A stretch of 64,000 nucleotides of DNA from Sceloporus undulatus (Eukaryota; Chordata; Lepidosauria; Squamata; Phrynosomatidae). The notes below the pieces were generated by a model that worked only from the letters and a program-made list of their open reading frames with translations, made no database searches and was not told the origin of the DNA. Below, in pieces: positions 33,044-43,600 of the stretch (the first letter of the stretch is position 1; each line of letters starts with the position of its first letter). The stretch is taken from NCBI RefSeq assembly GCF_019175285.1, contig NC_056523.1:182932754-182996753 (forward strand), read 5' to 3'. The position numbers were made by a program, and so were the translations under genes.

Positions 33044-33079
33044 CTGACTTGCAAATTTCCAAGCCATGAGACACAGTAG
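33044..33079 (-). CDS. Possible 36-nt micro-exon (weak)
   Basis: On the minus strand a strong acceptor (TTTGTATCCCTTTTTCTCAG) and donor (GTCAG then GTGAGAG) bound 36 nt with all three frames open. Short splice-bounded intervals occur by chance in 64 kb, and nothing links it to the exons at 10.9-12.6 kb except strand. Confidence 0.15.
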
Positions 33080-33319
33080 CTGAGAAAAAGGGATACAAAG
33101 AGCTGCTCCAATTGACTTTTTATCCTTGCTCCATTTACTAAAGCCACTTTCCCTAGGTCAAGCACAGGTACTGTTACTAGGCTCTGCTCTATCTTACACT
33201 TATCAGGTTATTTAACTAGCTTTCATTACCTGTGCCTAAGTAATCATTAATCTATGACAACTGCCGAGTAAGTCCCAAACAGGCTTGCTGCTATCATCTT
33301 GTACAGGTACTGACGTATT

Positions 33320-33515
33320 TGCACACATAACTATGCTGAGCAATGGCAGCTGGTGGCTCCACGTGAATGGGGAAGGTGAATCTGTTCCAAGTATTAATCC
33401 TAACTCTAAGGTGTTGATCCTGTGGGGGGTAGGTCTTGGCACATTGGATAACTTTAAAGCTAATGATGCAATCCAGAGCAGATTGACAATTCTACTGACA
33501 TAGGAGCTGCCAGCG
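33320..33515. mobile_element. Palindromic MITE (GGTGGCTCCCATGTCAG family)
   Basis: Left arm GGCAGCTGGTGGCTCC and right arm CTACTGACATAGGAGCTGCC are inverted, with CAGAGCAGATTGAC opposite GTGAATCTGTTCC. Confidence 0.6.
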
Positions 33516-33757
33516 CTGTGGTGAGAGGGTTCAGGCATTCCAGTAATTAACTCCAGTTTGCATCCCATTAGAACAGTGTAGGAGAAATGTGTGGTCTTCC
33601 AAAGATTATCAAACTGTAGATCCCATCATTTTCTCACCATTGGCTATGCTGGCTAGAAGTGATGGGAAATCTAAACCCACCGTTGCATGCGGAAGTTATC
33701 ACGAAAGCATTATGCTAATTCTGTATGATGTTTTATTTATCCATCATGTGTATGTGT

Positions 33758-33885
33758 GTTCTATGCCTTCAAGTCATTTCTGATTTATGCTGACCATGAG
33801 GTGAATCTATCATGGGATTTTCTTGGAAAGATTTGTTCAGAGAAGGTTTTCAATTGCCCTCCCCTGAGGCTGAGAGCTTGCCCCG
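33758..33885 (-). mobile_element. Sauria SINE, antisense, partial
   Basis: Tail TATGCCTTCAAGTCATTTC and CCCCTGAGGCTGAGAGC block; head missing. Confidence 0.75.
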
Positions 33886-34077
33886 CAAATTCTAGGGGAA
33901 TTCATATTACTATAGGATTTCTACAAAGACAGCTTTTGGCTCCCTTTCCAGACCTAGGTCTACCACAGACTAACTTTTCTGCTTCACACAGACCTCACAT
34001 AGTCCCCCTTCTTTTGTCTATAGCAAGAAGGAAGAAAACAAATATCTCCACCACCTTCTTCTTGCACCATCCTTTGT

Positions 34078-34305
34078 AGTTGTGTGCCTTGAAGTCATTT
34101 CCAAGTTATGGTGACCCTAAGGTTCATCTATCATGGAATTGTCTGTGCAAGATTTCTTCAGTGTGGGTTTGCCATGGCCTTCCTCTGAGACTGTGAATGT
34201 GTGATTTGTCCAGGGTCTCCCAGTGAGTTTTCATGGCCTAATGGGGATTGCAACCCTGGTCTCTAGAGTCCTAGTCCAACACCTGAACCTCTACACCACC
34301 CACTT
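34078..34305 (-). mobile_element. Sauria SINE, antisense, full length
   Basis: Runs from GTTGTGTGCCTTGAAGTCA to the head CTAGTCCAACACCTGAACC and TCTACACCACC. Confidence 0.85.
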
Positions 34306-34552
34306 AAGCCCATCCACTAAAACATAACTTCCCTCTCTGCTGTGTTTTGTCAGATCTTACGCAGCACTGCTTCAGGACAGCCATACTGAAACTGATAGGT
34401 TCTCTTTACAGAAATTACAGAATTAGAAAGGTTACAGGCAGCGGCCTGCATCAAATCCCAGAAAAGTCTTTTGAAACTACTCTTACCTGATCTAGAAATA
34501 TGACTGTCTCTCTTTCCAATGTATGGACACGTACATGTGTGTGCATGTATGT

Positions 34553-34925
34553 TGTGGCACACCTAGTATGTTTGACACCCAGTACAGACCATTTTTTATA
34601 CCACCACCAGCCTACCCAACCCCATCTTTCTTCAACAGCCTTTTTTGGGTTTCGCGGAGCTACTGGTTGGGCAGCAAAGGGAGGTGACTCTCTTTATGAG
34701 TGGCATCTGGTGTGAATGGGCTGCTCCTATCACTCCTCAGACTTACTGAGTGTGGTGGAGGTAATGGCTGGGATACAGAGGGAGGAGTCTTGCTTTCCCA
34801 CCTGGCCAGCAGAACCACCAGACTTGAAAGACATCCTTTTCTCACCAATACGCTGGGTGACCCCCTCCCCTGAGGTGCCACCCAGTGTGGTCTCTCCCCC
34901 CCCCCCCCCAGTGATACCCTGGCTG
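34553..34925. mobile_element. Probable hAT-like element related to 51113-51410
   Basis: GTGCCACCCAGTGTGGTCTC near the right and GTGGCACACCTAGTATGTTT near the left resemble the arms of the element at 51113. Ends not resolved. Confidence 0.35.
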
Positions 34926-34977
34926 GTATGTGTTGGAATAGGAAGCTATGTCACACTGAGTCTTGATCTTTGGTCCA

Positions 34978-35180
34978 GCTTCTTGTTTTCAAGTCATTTC
35001 CAACTTATGGTGATTCTAAGGTGAACCTATCAATGAGGCTTTTTTTTGAAAGATTTATTCAGAGGGGTTTGTGCCACTTCCTTCCTCTGAAGCTGAGAGT
35101 GGCTTGTCCTGGGTCATTCAGTAGGTTTCTGTGGCTGACCAACAATTTGAACCCTGGTCTTCCAAAGTCATAGTCGAATG
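34978..35180 (-). mobile_element. Sauria SINE, antisense
   Basis: TTTCAAGTCATTTCCAACTT through CTTCCTCTGAAGCTGAGAG to AGTCATAGTCGAATGCTC; the extreme head is missing. Confidence 0.8.
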
Positions 35181-35323
35181 CTCAGAAGGGTTTTTCCTAT
35201 TTCCATCTTCCCCAGTATTATCAACTCTGACTAGCAGGCAGGATGCTTTCCGCGAGAGTGATTTTTCTACACTATGGCCCCTGGAATCCTCTTAGTTGAG
35301 TTGGAATCTGAAAAGGTAACTAA

Positions 35324-35558
35324 GGCCTGATACAGACAGGCCAAAATAAAGCTGCTTCGAGTCACTTTGGAGGTATGCTGTTTAAATGATACATGTGTCC
35401 TAAGAGTCCAGAAGCCACGCCAAAGCCTCGCTCCAGTCCTAAGGACTAGAGTGCAGCTTTGGTGCAACTTCCAGACTCTTAGGACACATACATCATTGAA
35501 ACACCATACCTCCAAAGTGATCTGAAGCAGCTTTATTTTGGCCTGTCTGTATAGGGCC
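35324..35558. mobile_element. 235-bp palindromic Harbinger-type MITE
   Basis: Flanked by TAA on both sides (35321-35323, 35559-35561), the TWA target typical of PIF/Harbinger. Termini GGCCTGATACAGACAGGCC and GGCCTGTCTGTATAGGGCC are inverted, and pairing continues through CAAAATAAAGCTGCTTC and beyond, so nearly the whole element can fold into one hairpin. Low arm divergence suggests recent activity. Confidence 0.82.
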
Positions 35559-35561
35559 TAA

Positions 35562-35783
35562 GGTCCCAAACACACTGCAGAAATAATCCAGTTTGAGACT
35601 GCTTTAATTGCCCTGGCTGAGTGCTAGGGAATTCTGGGAACTGTAGTTTTGTGAGACATTTAGCCTTCTCTGTCAGAGAGCTCTAGTGACTCAATAAACT
35701 ACAGTTCCCAGGATTTCTTAGTACTGAGCCAGGACAGTTAAAGTGGTCTCAAACTGGATTATTTCTGCAGTGTGTTTTGGACC
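35562..35783. mobile_element. Palindromic MITE (ACTGCAG family), abutting the previous one
   Basis: GGTCCCAAACACACTGCAG and CTGCAGTGTGTTTTGGACC are the inverted ends. The centre carries GGAACTGTAGTTTTGTGAG and AAACTACAGTTCCCAGG. It starts within four bases of the Harbinger-type element. Confidence 0.78.
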
Positions 35784-36029
35784 TTGGTCTTGAAGTTGCA
35801 GTCCAAAAAAAGTACTTTGAAGAGCGGGATCTTTCTCAGTCCTACTTGGAGATCTCAGTCCTACTAGGATCTGATCCTGCAACCTTGTTGCAAGCAATGC
35901 AGGTGATCTCCCACTGAAGTTTGTGCTTTCTGTGGTGTGGATGATGCTTCCCCTCCTTGCCAACAGTAAACCCATTTTTATCTACTGACATCTAAGGAAA
36001 ATATTTGCACTTCTTTCCTCCTGAATGGA

Positions 36030-36635
36030 AAATCCCTGTTTTCCCTGCACCCCCCTCTACACACACAAGAAAGAAATTTGGCTTGGTTTGTTCCCTTGGG
36101 AGAGGCGTGACCTGCTAGTTCTCATTTCCATGCTTCCTGACCTGAGATGCAAGAGATAAAGATAGTGACAGGGCAAGTCAGGATTCAAGATGGAAAGGGG
36201 AAAGGGCAGAGGTGCTCTTGGAAAAAAACAGAAAGAGAGCCCCAACAGAGTCCCAAGAACAAGATGGAGGAGAGAGCTTGCTTTCTGTACTGTTCACTCA
36301 TGCCAGGCACCAGAACTTGGAGCAGTTGTTCCGTGGACCAGAATCCCCCAAGCAGAATGGCCACTCATTATATTGGAGGACTGTGGAAGTGGTAATACAA
36401 AGCAATTCTTCTATGCTTTGAGAGCTTGCTACTCCTTGGAAGACTATTAGGGGCCTCTTTGCAATTCTGTGGATGAAATACATCTCTCTTTCACCCATGG
36501 GCTACTTAGCCACGCTGCCTGTGGAATTCTGGAAACTATAATCCCCAAATATAATTTCCCCAAGCTCTACCAGGCTGTGGCTAAGAATTTACTTAATCCA
36601 GTCCTCGAACAATGCTGGCTCTTCACCTTTAGAAA
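36030..36635. other. Unassigned spacer
   Basis: Overlapping plus-strand frames of 60-86 codons at 36147-36450 share no recognisable motif and lack clear splice signals. Confidence 0.3.
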
Positions 36636-36639
36636 AAGA

Positions 36640-36785
36640 GGAAGACTGCATGCCAATTGTGCAGACTCTTTCAAGGACACCATGGGCCTGAGTCTACAAG
36701 ATTTGAGAAAGGCTTTTTATCATAGGGTGATTTGGAGGTGTCTGATTCATACGGTTGCCATAAGTCAAATTTAACAACAACAAAT
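36640..36785 (+). mobile_element. Bov-B LINE 3' terminus
   Basis: Encodes MGLSLQDLRKAF and DLEVSDSYGCHK-like residues, the end of Bov-B ORF2, then GTTGCCATAAGTCAAATTTA and (ACA)n. The final block is homologous to the Sauria SINE tail, as expected for partner elements. Confidence 0.75.
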
Positions 36786-36863
36786 AATTTGGCAACATCT
36801 GGCAGAAAACAATTGCAGAAGATGATTCTGGGTATCTCCTTTCACACTGTCTATATATGTGTA

Positions 36864-36875
36864 TACACACACACA

Positions 36876-36906
<31 letters not shown>
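36864..36906. repeat. (CA)n microsatellite
   Basis: About 20 dinucleotide units with one interruption. Confidence 0.92.
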
Positions 36907-37045
36907 TGGCATAATCCTTCTCCTAGTTATACCAGTACAAGGCTCCAAGAGAATTCTGACCTGACTAATCCTTGGATCAAGCATTGACCATGTGGAAAAA
37001 TATAATATGAGATGACACAGAACTGGCAGAATGATAGGGACATAG

Positions 37046-37258
37046 CTCCAACACACACTGCAGAAATAATCCAATTTGAGGCCGCTTTAACTGCTTTGGC
37101 TCAATGCTAGGCAATTCTGAAAACTAATTTTGTGAGACATTTAGCCTTCTCTGTCAGAGAACTCTGGTGCCATAATAAACTACAATTCCCAGGATTCCCT
37201 AGCACTAAGCCAGAGCAGTTAAAGGGGTCTCAAACCAGATTGTTTCTGCAATATGTTC
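37046..37258. mobile_element. Palindromic MITE (ACTGCAG family)
   Basis: ACACACTGCAGAAATAATCC at one end and GATTGTTTCTGCAATATG at the other, with inverted ACTACAATTCCCAGGATTC centre. Confidence 0.7.
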
Positions 37259-37578
37259 GGGATCATCGTTATAAGAACAGTACAAACCACAGGATTGTGC
37301 GGCAGGAACTACCAGGAACAGTCAAATGAATGAATTTACCATTTTAAAAACAAAACAAAAAAACCTCCTCCTTCCAAAGAGCTTGACACATTCAGCAGAT
37401 TGCTATTACACAGTGACGCCTTCATGGCTGAAAAGATATTTGACTCCAGATCTCCCAAAGCTGAAGTCCACAACTATTTTCACTGCATCACTCCTCAATA
37501 GTTTTAAGTGTAGGTGGTTTATAAATTATTTTAAAAAGAAAGAAAGAATCCATAAAAATCTTAAGAGTTTAGGATATC

Positions 37579-37732
37579 AGGGATGTAGCCAGATTTTAGG
37601 AAGGGGGGGGGGGTCCAGACTAAGTGCCACCATTATAATGGGGCTTGGGTGTAGCGGTGCAGCAGCACACACCATTTGTTTTTCTAATGGAAGGGGGGGG
37701 TCCAGACCCCCAAGAACCCCCCCCCCTTGGGT
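37579..37732. mobile_element. Short hAT-like MITE (CAGGGAYGTAGCC ends)
   Basis: CAGGGATGTAGCC and the inverted GGGTACGTCCCTG bound about 154 bp. Flanks AGGATAT and AGAATAT are similar but not identical. Confidence 0.5.
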
Positions 37733-38059
37733 ACGTCCCTGAGAATATGCTGTTCAGGAACACACATGCGTACACATCATCCTCTTTTTCATTTTCTTCT
37801 TCCACCTGCCAGTCAGCATTCTACCATAACTTGGAAGTGATTCTTTTTTGGACTATAACTTGCCAAATCCCACAGCCATCCTGGTCAGTGGCCATTGCAA
37901 TGGGGGAATTCTTAGATTCCCCCAATATTTCTAATATCCCTCCTCCCTTTTTGCTGCTTATTTCCCCTGTTTTGACTCAATGCCAGCCACAACCTGAGCT
38001 CATTAACAGACAGAATGGCATCAGTTCTTCAGAAATGTCAACAACAGACTTGACAGGCT

Positions 38060-39170
38060 ACCTATCACAGATGCTTTGAGCTATATCTGTAAGAAATCAT
38101 TACAGATGCCCATTTTCTAAATCTGTATTTCTTTGGAATTTTTGTAATCATATTCATAACAACACGGATTTCAAAGGAGGCTTCTTTTTGTGTTGCTAAT
38201 GGAGTTGAAATTTTATTTCCTGGACTTCAAAACTCTTTGTCTCCAAAAGCCTGCATGGTAAAGGAGAAGGAATGGCGTTTGCTTATATGGATATCCATCC
38301 ATACCATCTTAAATGCAAACAGCAACAACCTAAAAAAATGTAGGCCTAAGACTCCCAACGTCATCAATTTTTTTGTCTTTCTCCTGTTAGATTTTTAACA
38401 CCTTTGCCTATGAAGAAGCCAGTAGTGTTTCGAAAGCTTACGTCATGGATTTTGTACATGTTCATTGGCCCAATAAAGGTATTGCTGTTTGTGTATTTTG
38501 GATGTTATTATACTTTGCTGTATGTCCAACACTGCTACCCTGGATATGTAACCTTACTCTTAATATCAGTTATATATTTATGCAAGGAAAATACTGTATA
38601 ATAATGTCTGTGGGGTGTTGTTGTTTGCTATTTGGTTCTTTTCACTTGTTGATGGAAATTCTACATACTGAGTTCACCTTTCCACTTCATAGTGTTTCAA
38701 CAGCTGGAAAGTTTGCCAAGAGAGGAACTGCTCTGTTCCTTTCAGGAGGCAACAAGTGTTACAAAACTTCCAAACAACAAAAGGTTTGCAGTGGAAAGTG
38801 ACAAGAGATGCACACTGGGACAAAAGTCACAAAATTCCTGTTCACTCTGACTGGCAGAGTTTGCAAATGCTACTGATTTTGACTATAATTCCCAGAATCC
38901 CCAAGATAGAATACCCAATTGGTGTGAGGGTATTGTAAACAATAAGATTAAAAGGGGCAAATCAGAAAGTGCAGCCTTTGGTAAGGAGGTAATGATCACT
39001 GTCTGGATTTCCAGCATTTAATTTTCCTCTTTTACAATTCTCTCACTCCAACAAGGAGACATCTAATTTAATGCAACATTTCCTGTGTCCAGTGAAGTTT
39101 ATTCAAATCTACAAAAGCTTAAAACAATAAATATGTTACAAAGCTTGGAAGTAACTTGTTATAAATAATC
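38060..39170. other. Mostly unassigned; retroelement-like tail at 38385-38520
   Basis: AGAAGCCAGTAGTGTTTCG, GCTTACGTCATGG and CCAATAAAGGTATTGCTG form a repeat also present reversed at 50268-50350 (ACCTTTATTTGACCAACC). The rest shows nothing I can name. Confidence 0.4.
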
Positions 39171-39177
39171 CATTTGT

Positions 39178-39370
39178 TATTGTTGTGTGCCTTCAAATCC
39201 TTTCTAATGGAGACCCTAAAGCTAAGGCGAACCTATCATGGGGTTCTCTTGGCAAGATTTGTTCAGAGGAGGTTTGCCATTGCCTTTCTGAGGCTGAGAG
39301 AGAGTGACTTGCCCAAGGTCACCCAGAAGCTGAGTTGGGAATCAAACCTTAGTCTCCAGAGTTGTAGTAT
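39178..39370 (-). mobile_element. Sauria SINE, antisense
   Basis: Tail ATTGTTGTGTGCCTTCAAAT, body GAGGCTGAGAGAGAGTGACT, head remnant CCAGAGTTGTAGTAT. Confidence 0.82.
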
Positions 39371-39713
39371 ATGCAGTTAATCTCTTTTTGAAATAACTTA
39401 GGTGTAACAACGTTACATTACAATTGCAGTGTATTGATGGATAATGTTACTCCATTTTGAATGTAACGGTAATTGTGTTCAATTACATATTAGACAGAAT
39501 ATTTGTGTGATCTTTCTGTTTAGCTCTGTTTTCGTATCACAAATTTTATAACAAGTGTCTTGTAACTTTTTGATGTTTACCTCCCTGATAATTATAAGTA
39601 ATTATTTAAGTAATTTCGAATTGAGAGAAAGGAAATAATTACTTTTAAACAGTTTAAACTGGAACAGTTTAGCAGCCCTTGGTATTATAATTAATCACTT
39701 TTCAAGTAAATAT

Positions 39714-39955
39714 AGAGCCAGGGTGGCACAGTGGTTTGAGTGTTGGACTGTGACGCTGGAGACCAAGGCTCAGTTACCAGCTCAGTCATGAAACCCACTA
39801 GATAACCTTGGGCAAGTCACACTTTCTCAGCCTTAGAGGATGGCAATGGCAAACCCCCTCTGAAGAAACTTGTCAAGAAAACCACATAATAGGTTCACCA
39901 TAAGGGTCGCCATAAGTTGAAAATGACTTGAAGGCATACAATAAAACAACGACAA
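39714..39955 (+). mobile_element. Sauria SINE, full length
   Basis: TAGAGCCAGGGTGGCACAGT head, CTTTCTCAGCCTTAGAGGAT body, and AAGTTGAAAATGACTTGAAG tail ending in AACAA-rich sequence. Confidence 0.87.
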
Positions 39956-40389
39956 AGTAAATATCTAAATTCTAGCAGGTTTGTCCTTAAGGTGCCACAA
40001 GACTTGTTAGTTTTTACTGAAAATCATTAACAATGTTCATAAGAATCATTCACAAGAATCAAAACAATGAGAATGAGAAAACATTCATAAGAATCAATAG
40101 AATGAAAGGGTTGGATTCATCGTTCCACTTGAAAATGGCTGAAATTTTGTGAATGTTTCATTGGAGAGAGAGAAAAGTAAGTAAGGAATGGGTAGAACTA
40201 ATATAGTTATGAGAAATGGTGCAGAACTTGATGGGAAAACTCCCTGCACAGGCTTCTGGGAGTTCCTCAAACTCACATTCCGAGGAAAGAAAAAGGGAAA
40301 TGCTCATGTTGACTGCTGGGGAATGAGGGCCCCTTGTGGGAACACTGCAGAATAACTACCTCCAACAATGTTCTGGATAGTCTACTTCA

Positions 40390-41655
40390 TTAAGGGAATT
40401 ACACATATAGGGGTCATTCCCACTTGTAGGTTGAATCGAATCCTGATTTGCTCTTGTGACCTTTTAAAATTCAATCCCAAAAGTACCCTTAATTGAAAGT
40501 ATAATCCAATGGCAATAACGCAATCATGGGGTTTAACATTATTGCGTGATAGACTACTACACGCAATTTCGGGCAATGGGAAGTCAGTCCGAATGCAATC
40601 ATGGGGTTTCACGCTATTGTGTGAGAGGTGATCACATGCAATTTTGGGCAATGGCAAGCTATTTTCAGGCAATGGGAAGTCAGTTTGAACACAGTTTGAA
40701 TTCACGTAAATTCACTGAACTAGTGAATTCATGTGAGTGCGTTCTGGCCCCAATTTCTTTTCATTCGAAATTAAGAGAAATTCCTCCCGTGTGATAAACT
40801 CCTATAAAATCACTTCTTTTTGTCATTCTCACTAGCTGCCCAACTTCAAAAGGCATGTCAATCATTGTGGTGTAAGCAGCCCTTACTTACAAGCCTGTGG
40901 GGTGGGGGCTGAAGTGGAAGACATGTCATGGAGAGGGAGGACCATCAGGCTCAATCCCAGGGAGGTGCAGGGGTGGGGGGGAACCCTGGGGGGGTCCCCT
41001 CCTGACCCTTGCCATGCTGGGCTCACTCGACCCCAGTGAGGTGCAGGGGCAAGGAATCGCTTGCCATGCTTGGGTGAGGCTGCTGCTGATGGCTTGGGGC
41101 TGGGGCCTGGAGGAGCTGAGGGCCTGGCACAAAAGGAAGGAAGAGGACGTAGGAGGCACAAGGAAGAGTATGGCAATGGAGCAATGCTGGCGGGGGGGGG
41201 GGGGGGGGACAGAGGCAAGGCAGGAAGGAGGCAGGAAGATGAAAACAATGGGTTTGTTTGTTTTTTACATTAAATTGAATGCCTTTGCAAGTAGTAGCAA
41301 AAGCAATCAATTGAATATGAGTTCAATTTAATTTTTTTTAATAAGAAGTACAAAAGCAGCACTGAGAGGGGGGATAATGGTGGGTCTATCAAAAACTGAA
41401 GATGGATGATAAACACCTCTCCAATTCCAGAATGAATCGATTCTGATCTGTCATTCCCACTCAAGGAACTTGCTTCAAATTCGATTCTTCTCAAAAGAAC
41501 CTCACACCTGGGTTTTTTGGGTTTTTTGCCTTTGCCTCGCTTCATCGTGACAGGATTTGATCACATTGCGACAGGAAGCAGTTTTAAATGGGAATGAGGG
41601 TCATTTTAACCGAATGGCAATTCACTGTATTTTATAGTGGGAACAAGCCCAAAAT
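40390..41655. mobile_element. Large non-autonomous element or nest, G-rich centre
   Basis: The left part (40500-40800) carries the repeated TTATTGCGTGATAG/CGCAATTTCGGGCAATGGG blocks shared with 4710-5060. The right part (41390-41655) carries related CATTCCCACTCAAGG and GAATCGATTCTG motifs. Ends GGGGTCATTCCCAC and GTGGGAACAAGCCC are weakly inverted. The centre (40890-41230) is G-rich with many GGG runs. No target duplication found, so this may be a nest. Confidence 0.4.
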
Positions 41656-41829
41656 GAGCACCCTCACTGGTTGCTTTCCACCTCCTTCTCAGGTACAAGC
41701 ATGGGAAAGGATGGAGGTAAGGAAGCCAGATTTTTCTACATCACCCTGATAACTGCACAGACATAGAAAGAATCCTCTTTAGCTTGTTTCCACCAGCATG
41801 TGGTCTCTAGACAAAAGGACACAGAACTA

Positions 41830-41970
41830 CAGGCTAGGATGGTATAGCAGTTTGAGTTTTGGACTAGGACTCCAGGAGACCAGAGTCTGAATCACCACAC
41901 AGCCATTGAAACCCACTGCTAAGTCTAAGCCTTTGAGGAAGGAAAGGGTATACCCCCTTTGAAGAAATTC
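41830..41970 (+). mobile_element. Sauria SINE, degraded
   Basis: AGGATGGTATAGCAGTTTGA head and GAAACCCACTGCTAAGTC body with many substitutions; tail lost. Confidence 0.65.
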
Positions 41971-42114
41971 TGCCATGAATTTTCCTGTCAATCCTGTGAA
42001 ATTTAAATGATGAATTTTAGGTGTCCTTTTAAACTGATGTGTGTTCTGTCTTGTTTTAACTAACGTCGTGTGTTAATTGTTGTTGTCCCTTGCCTCTATC
42101 CATGCGGAGAGGTG

Positions 42115-42115
<1 letters not shown>

Positions 42116-42169
<54 letters not shown>
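42116..42169. repeat. (GAT)n microsatellite at an L2-like 3' end
   Basis: About 18 trinucleotide units following CATGCGGAGAGGTGGGAT, the degraded L2-type 3' end. The poly-aspartate frame across it is not a gene. Confidence 0.9.
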
Positions 42170-42415
42170 AGTTTTTGTGGGTGTCTTGAATACACAATAT
42201 CCATTTCTATAGCTCTTTATGTTTGCTTCCGGTTCTGGAAAAAGCAAAATAAACTGTTTAAGATTTGTTATTTGTTATTTGCAATTCTGGCCCAATGTGC
42301 ATTTGATGTGAAAAAAGGTTGAAAATAAACTAGCAAATCACCAAATCACTTGCAGCTTTGGTTCCTCTCATCCCTGAACTCCCATTTTTGCTTTGTACTG
42401 TGGAATGTCTGTGTG

Positions 42416-42444
42416 GTGTGTGTGTGTGTGTGTGTGTGTGTGTG
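42416..42444. repeat. (GT)n microsatellite
   Basis: About 14 dinucleotide units. Confidence 0.9.
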
Positions 42445-42769
42445 CATGTGTATGAGAGAGAGCTGACTCAGTTATTAGATTTCCTGACTTTCCTGACTAT
42501 CCACTCACATGAGCAAATGTAGCATGTGAGATGACTTTGCTGTTATTGTTGCTACTAATTTATATAATTACAGAGGCAGCATTCTGAGAAAGGCCTGTGT
42601 AAAGTATGTTCCAAACCAATTCCCTCCCTTTCTTGAGAACCGGAGAGGTCAGAGCAGACAGTTGATTGGATGCACTGCAATAGGGAAAAAATTCACTTTA
42701 TTCAGAACTGCTCTGAGATCATAAAAACTAAAAACAATCAGTGACCATACTTGCTCACTTCAGTCAGTC

Positions 42770-43109
42770 CAGGTTGAGTCTCCCTTATCCAAAATGCTTG
42801 GACCAGAAGTGTTTTGGATTTCAGATTTTTTTAAATTTTGGAATATTTGCATATACATAATTAGTTACGTTGGAGATGAGACCGAGGTCTAAACATGACA
42901 TTCATTTAGGTTTTGTACACATCTTATATATATTGCCTGAAGGTAATTTTATACAATATATTTTAAATGATATTGTGCATTAAAATAAAATTTGTATTCA
43001 TTGAACCATCAGAAAACAAAGGTGTCACCATCTCAGCTACCCATGTGGATAATTCTGGATTTTGGAGTATTTCAGATTTCGAAATTCCAAATAAGGGAAA
43101 CTCAGCTTG
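42770..43109 (+). mobile_element. Tigger-like (MER8-like) transposon, uninterrupted copy
   Basis: CAGGTTGAGTCTCCCTTATC opens and AAGGGAAACTCAGCTTG closes the 340-bp element. It is the best continuous copy here: GCTTGGACCAGAAGTGTTTT, GGTAATTTTATACAATATAT and ACCCATGTGGATAATTCTGG occur in order. No transposase, hence non-autonomous. Confidence 0.72.
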
Positions 43110-43225
43110 TTGGAGGGTTTTTGAGGTCACCATTCAAGAACCCTCATGGTGGCTGAAGTGGACATATAAATGCAAATTCTGTTCACTGTTGTTTCCTGTC
43201 TCATTCCATTGGGGGAGGTGAGTAA

Positions 43226-43229
<4 letters not shown>

Positions 43230-43262
<33 letters not shown>

Positions 43263-43280
43263 CCACCACCACCACCATCA
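43230..43280. repeat. (ATC)n/(ACC)n microsatellite at an L2-like end
   Basis: Follows GGGGGAGGTGAGTAAAAA, another L2-type 3' terminus. Confidence 0.85.
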
Positions 43281-43320
43281 CATAGATATCAGCTTCCCTA
43301 GACTTTGCATGGGGTATATA

Positions 43321-43447
43321 TCTAATGGATAAAGAGCAAGCTCGACATCATGAAGAAAAATGAATCATTAGAGAAAACAATGCTAGGTAAGGTAGAAGGC
43401 AGTAGAAAAAGAGGAAAACCACATGTGAGATGGTTAGACTCTATCAG
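43321..43447 (+). mobile_element. Bov-B LINE fragment, C-terminal region
   Basis: Encodes LEKTMLGKVEGSRKRGKPH followed by VRWLDSIRE, the conserved Bov-B C-terminal segment. Interrupted by a MER2-like piece at about 43452. Confidence 0.75.
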
Positions 43448-43451
43448 GGAG

Positions 43452-43600
43452 TACCCAGGGCTATACAGTGGCATAGTAAAATGGTGTCACTTAGTATATA
43501 AAATGGCAAAATCAAGGTTTGCTTTTTGGAATTTATATATATTTTCAATATTTTCCTGCTATAGGTAGTTGAATCCATGGATATAGAAGGTTAACTGAAC
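43452..43600 (-). mobile_element. Tigger-like (MER2-like) fragment
   Basis: TACAGTGGCATAGTAAAATG, ATCAAGGTTTGCTTTTTGG and TTGAATCCATGGATATAG are MER2-like blocks also seen at 25140-25468. Confidence 0.6.

Noticed and set aside
42056-42322. Poly-aspartate / poly-isoleucine frames
   Set aside because: Translation of a (GAT)n microsatellite.
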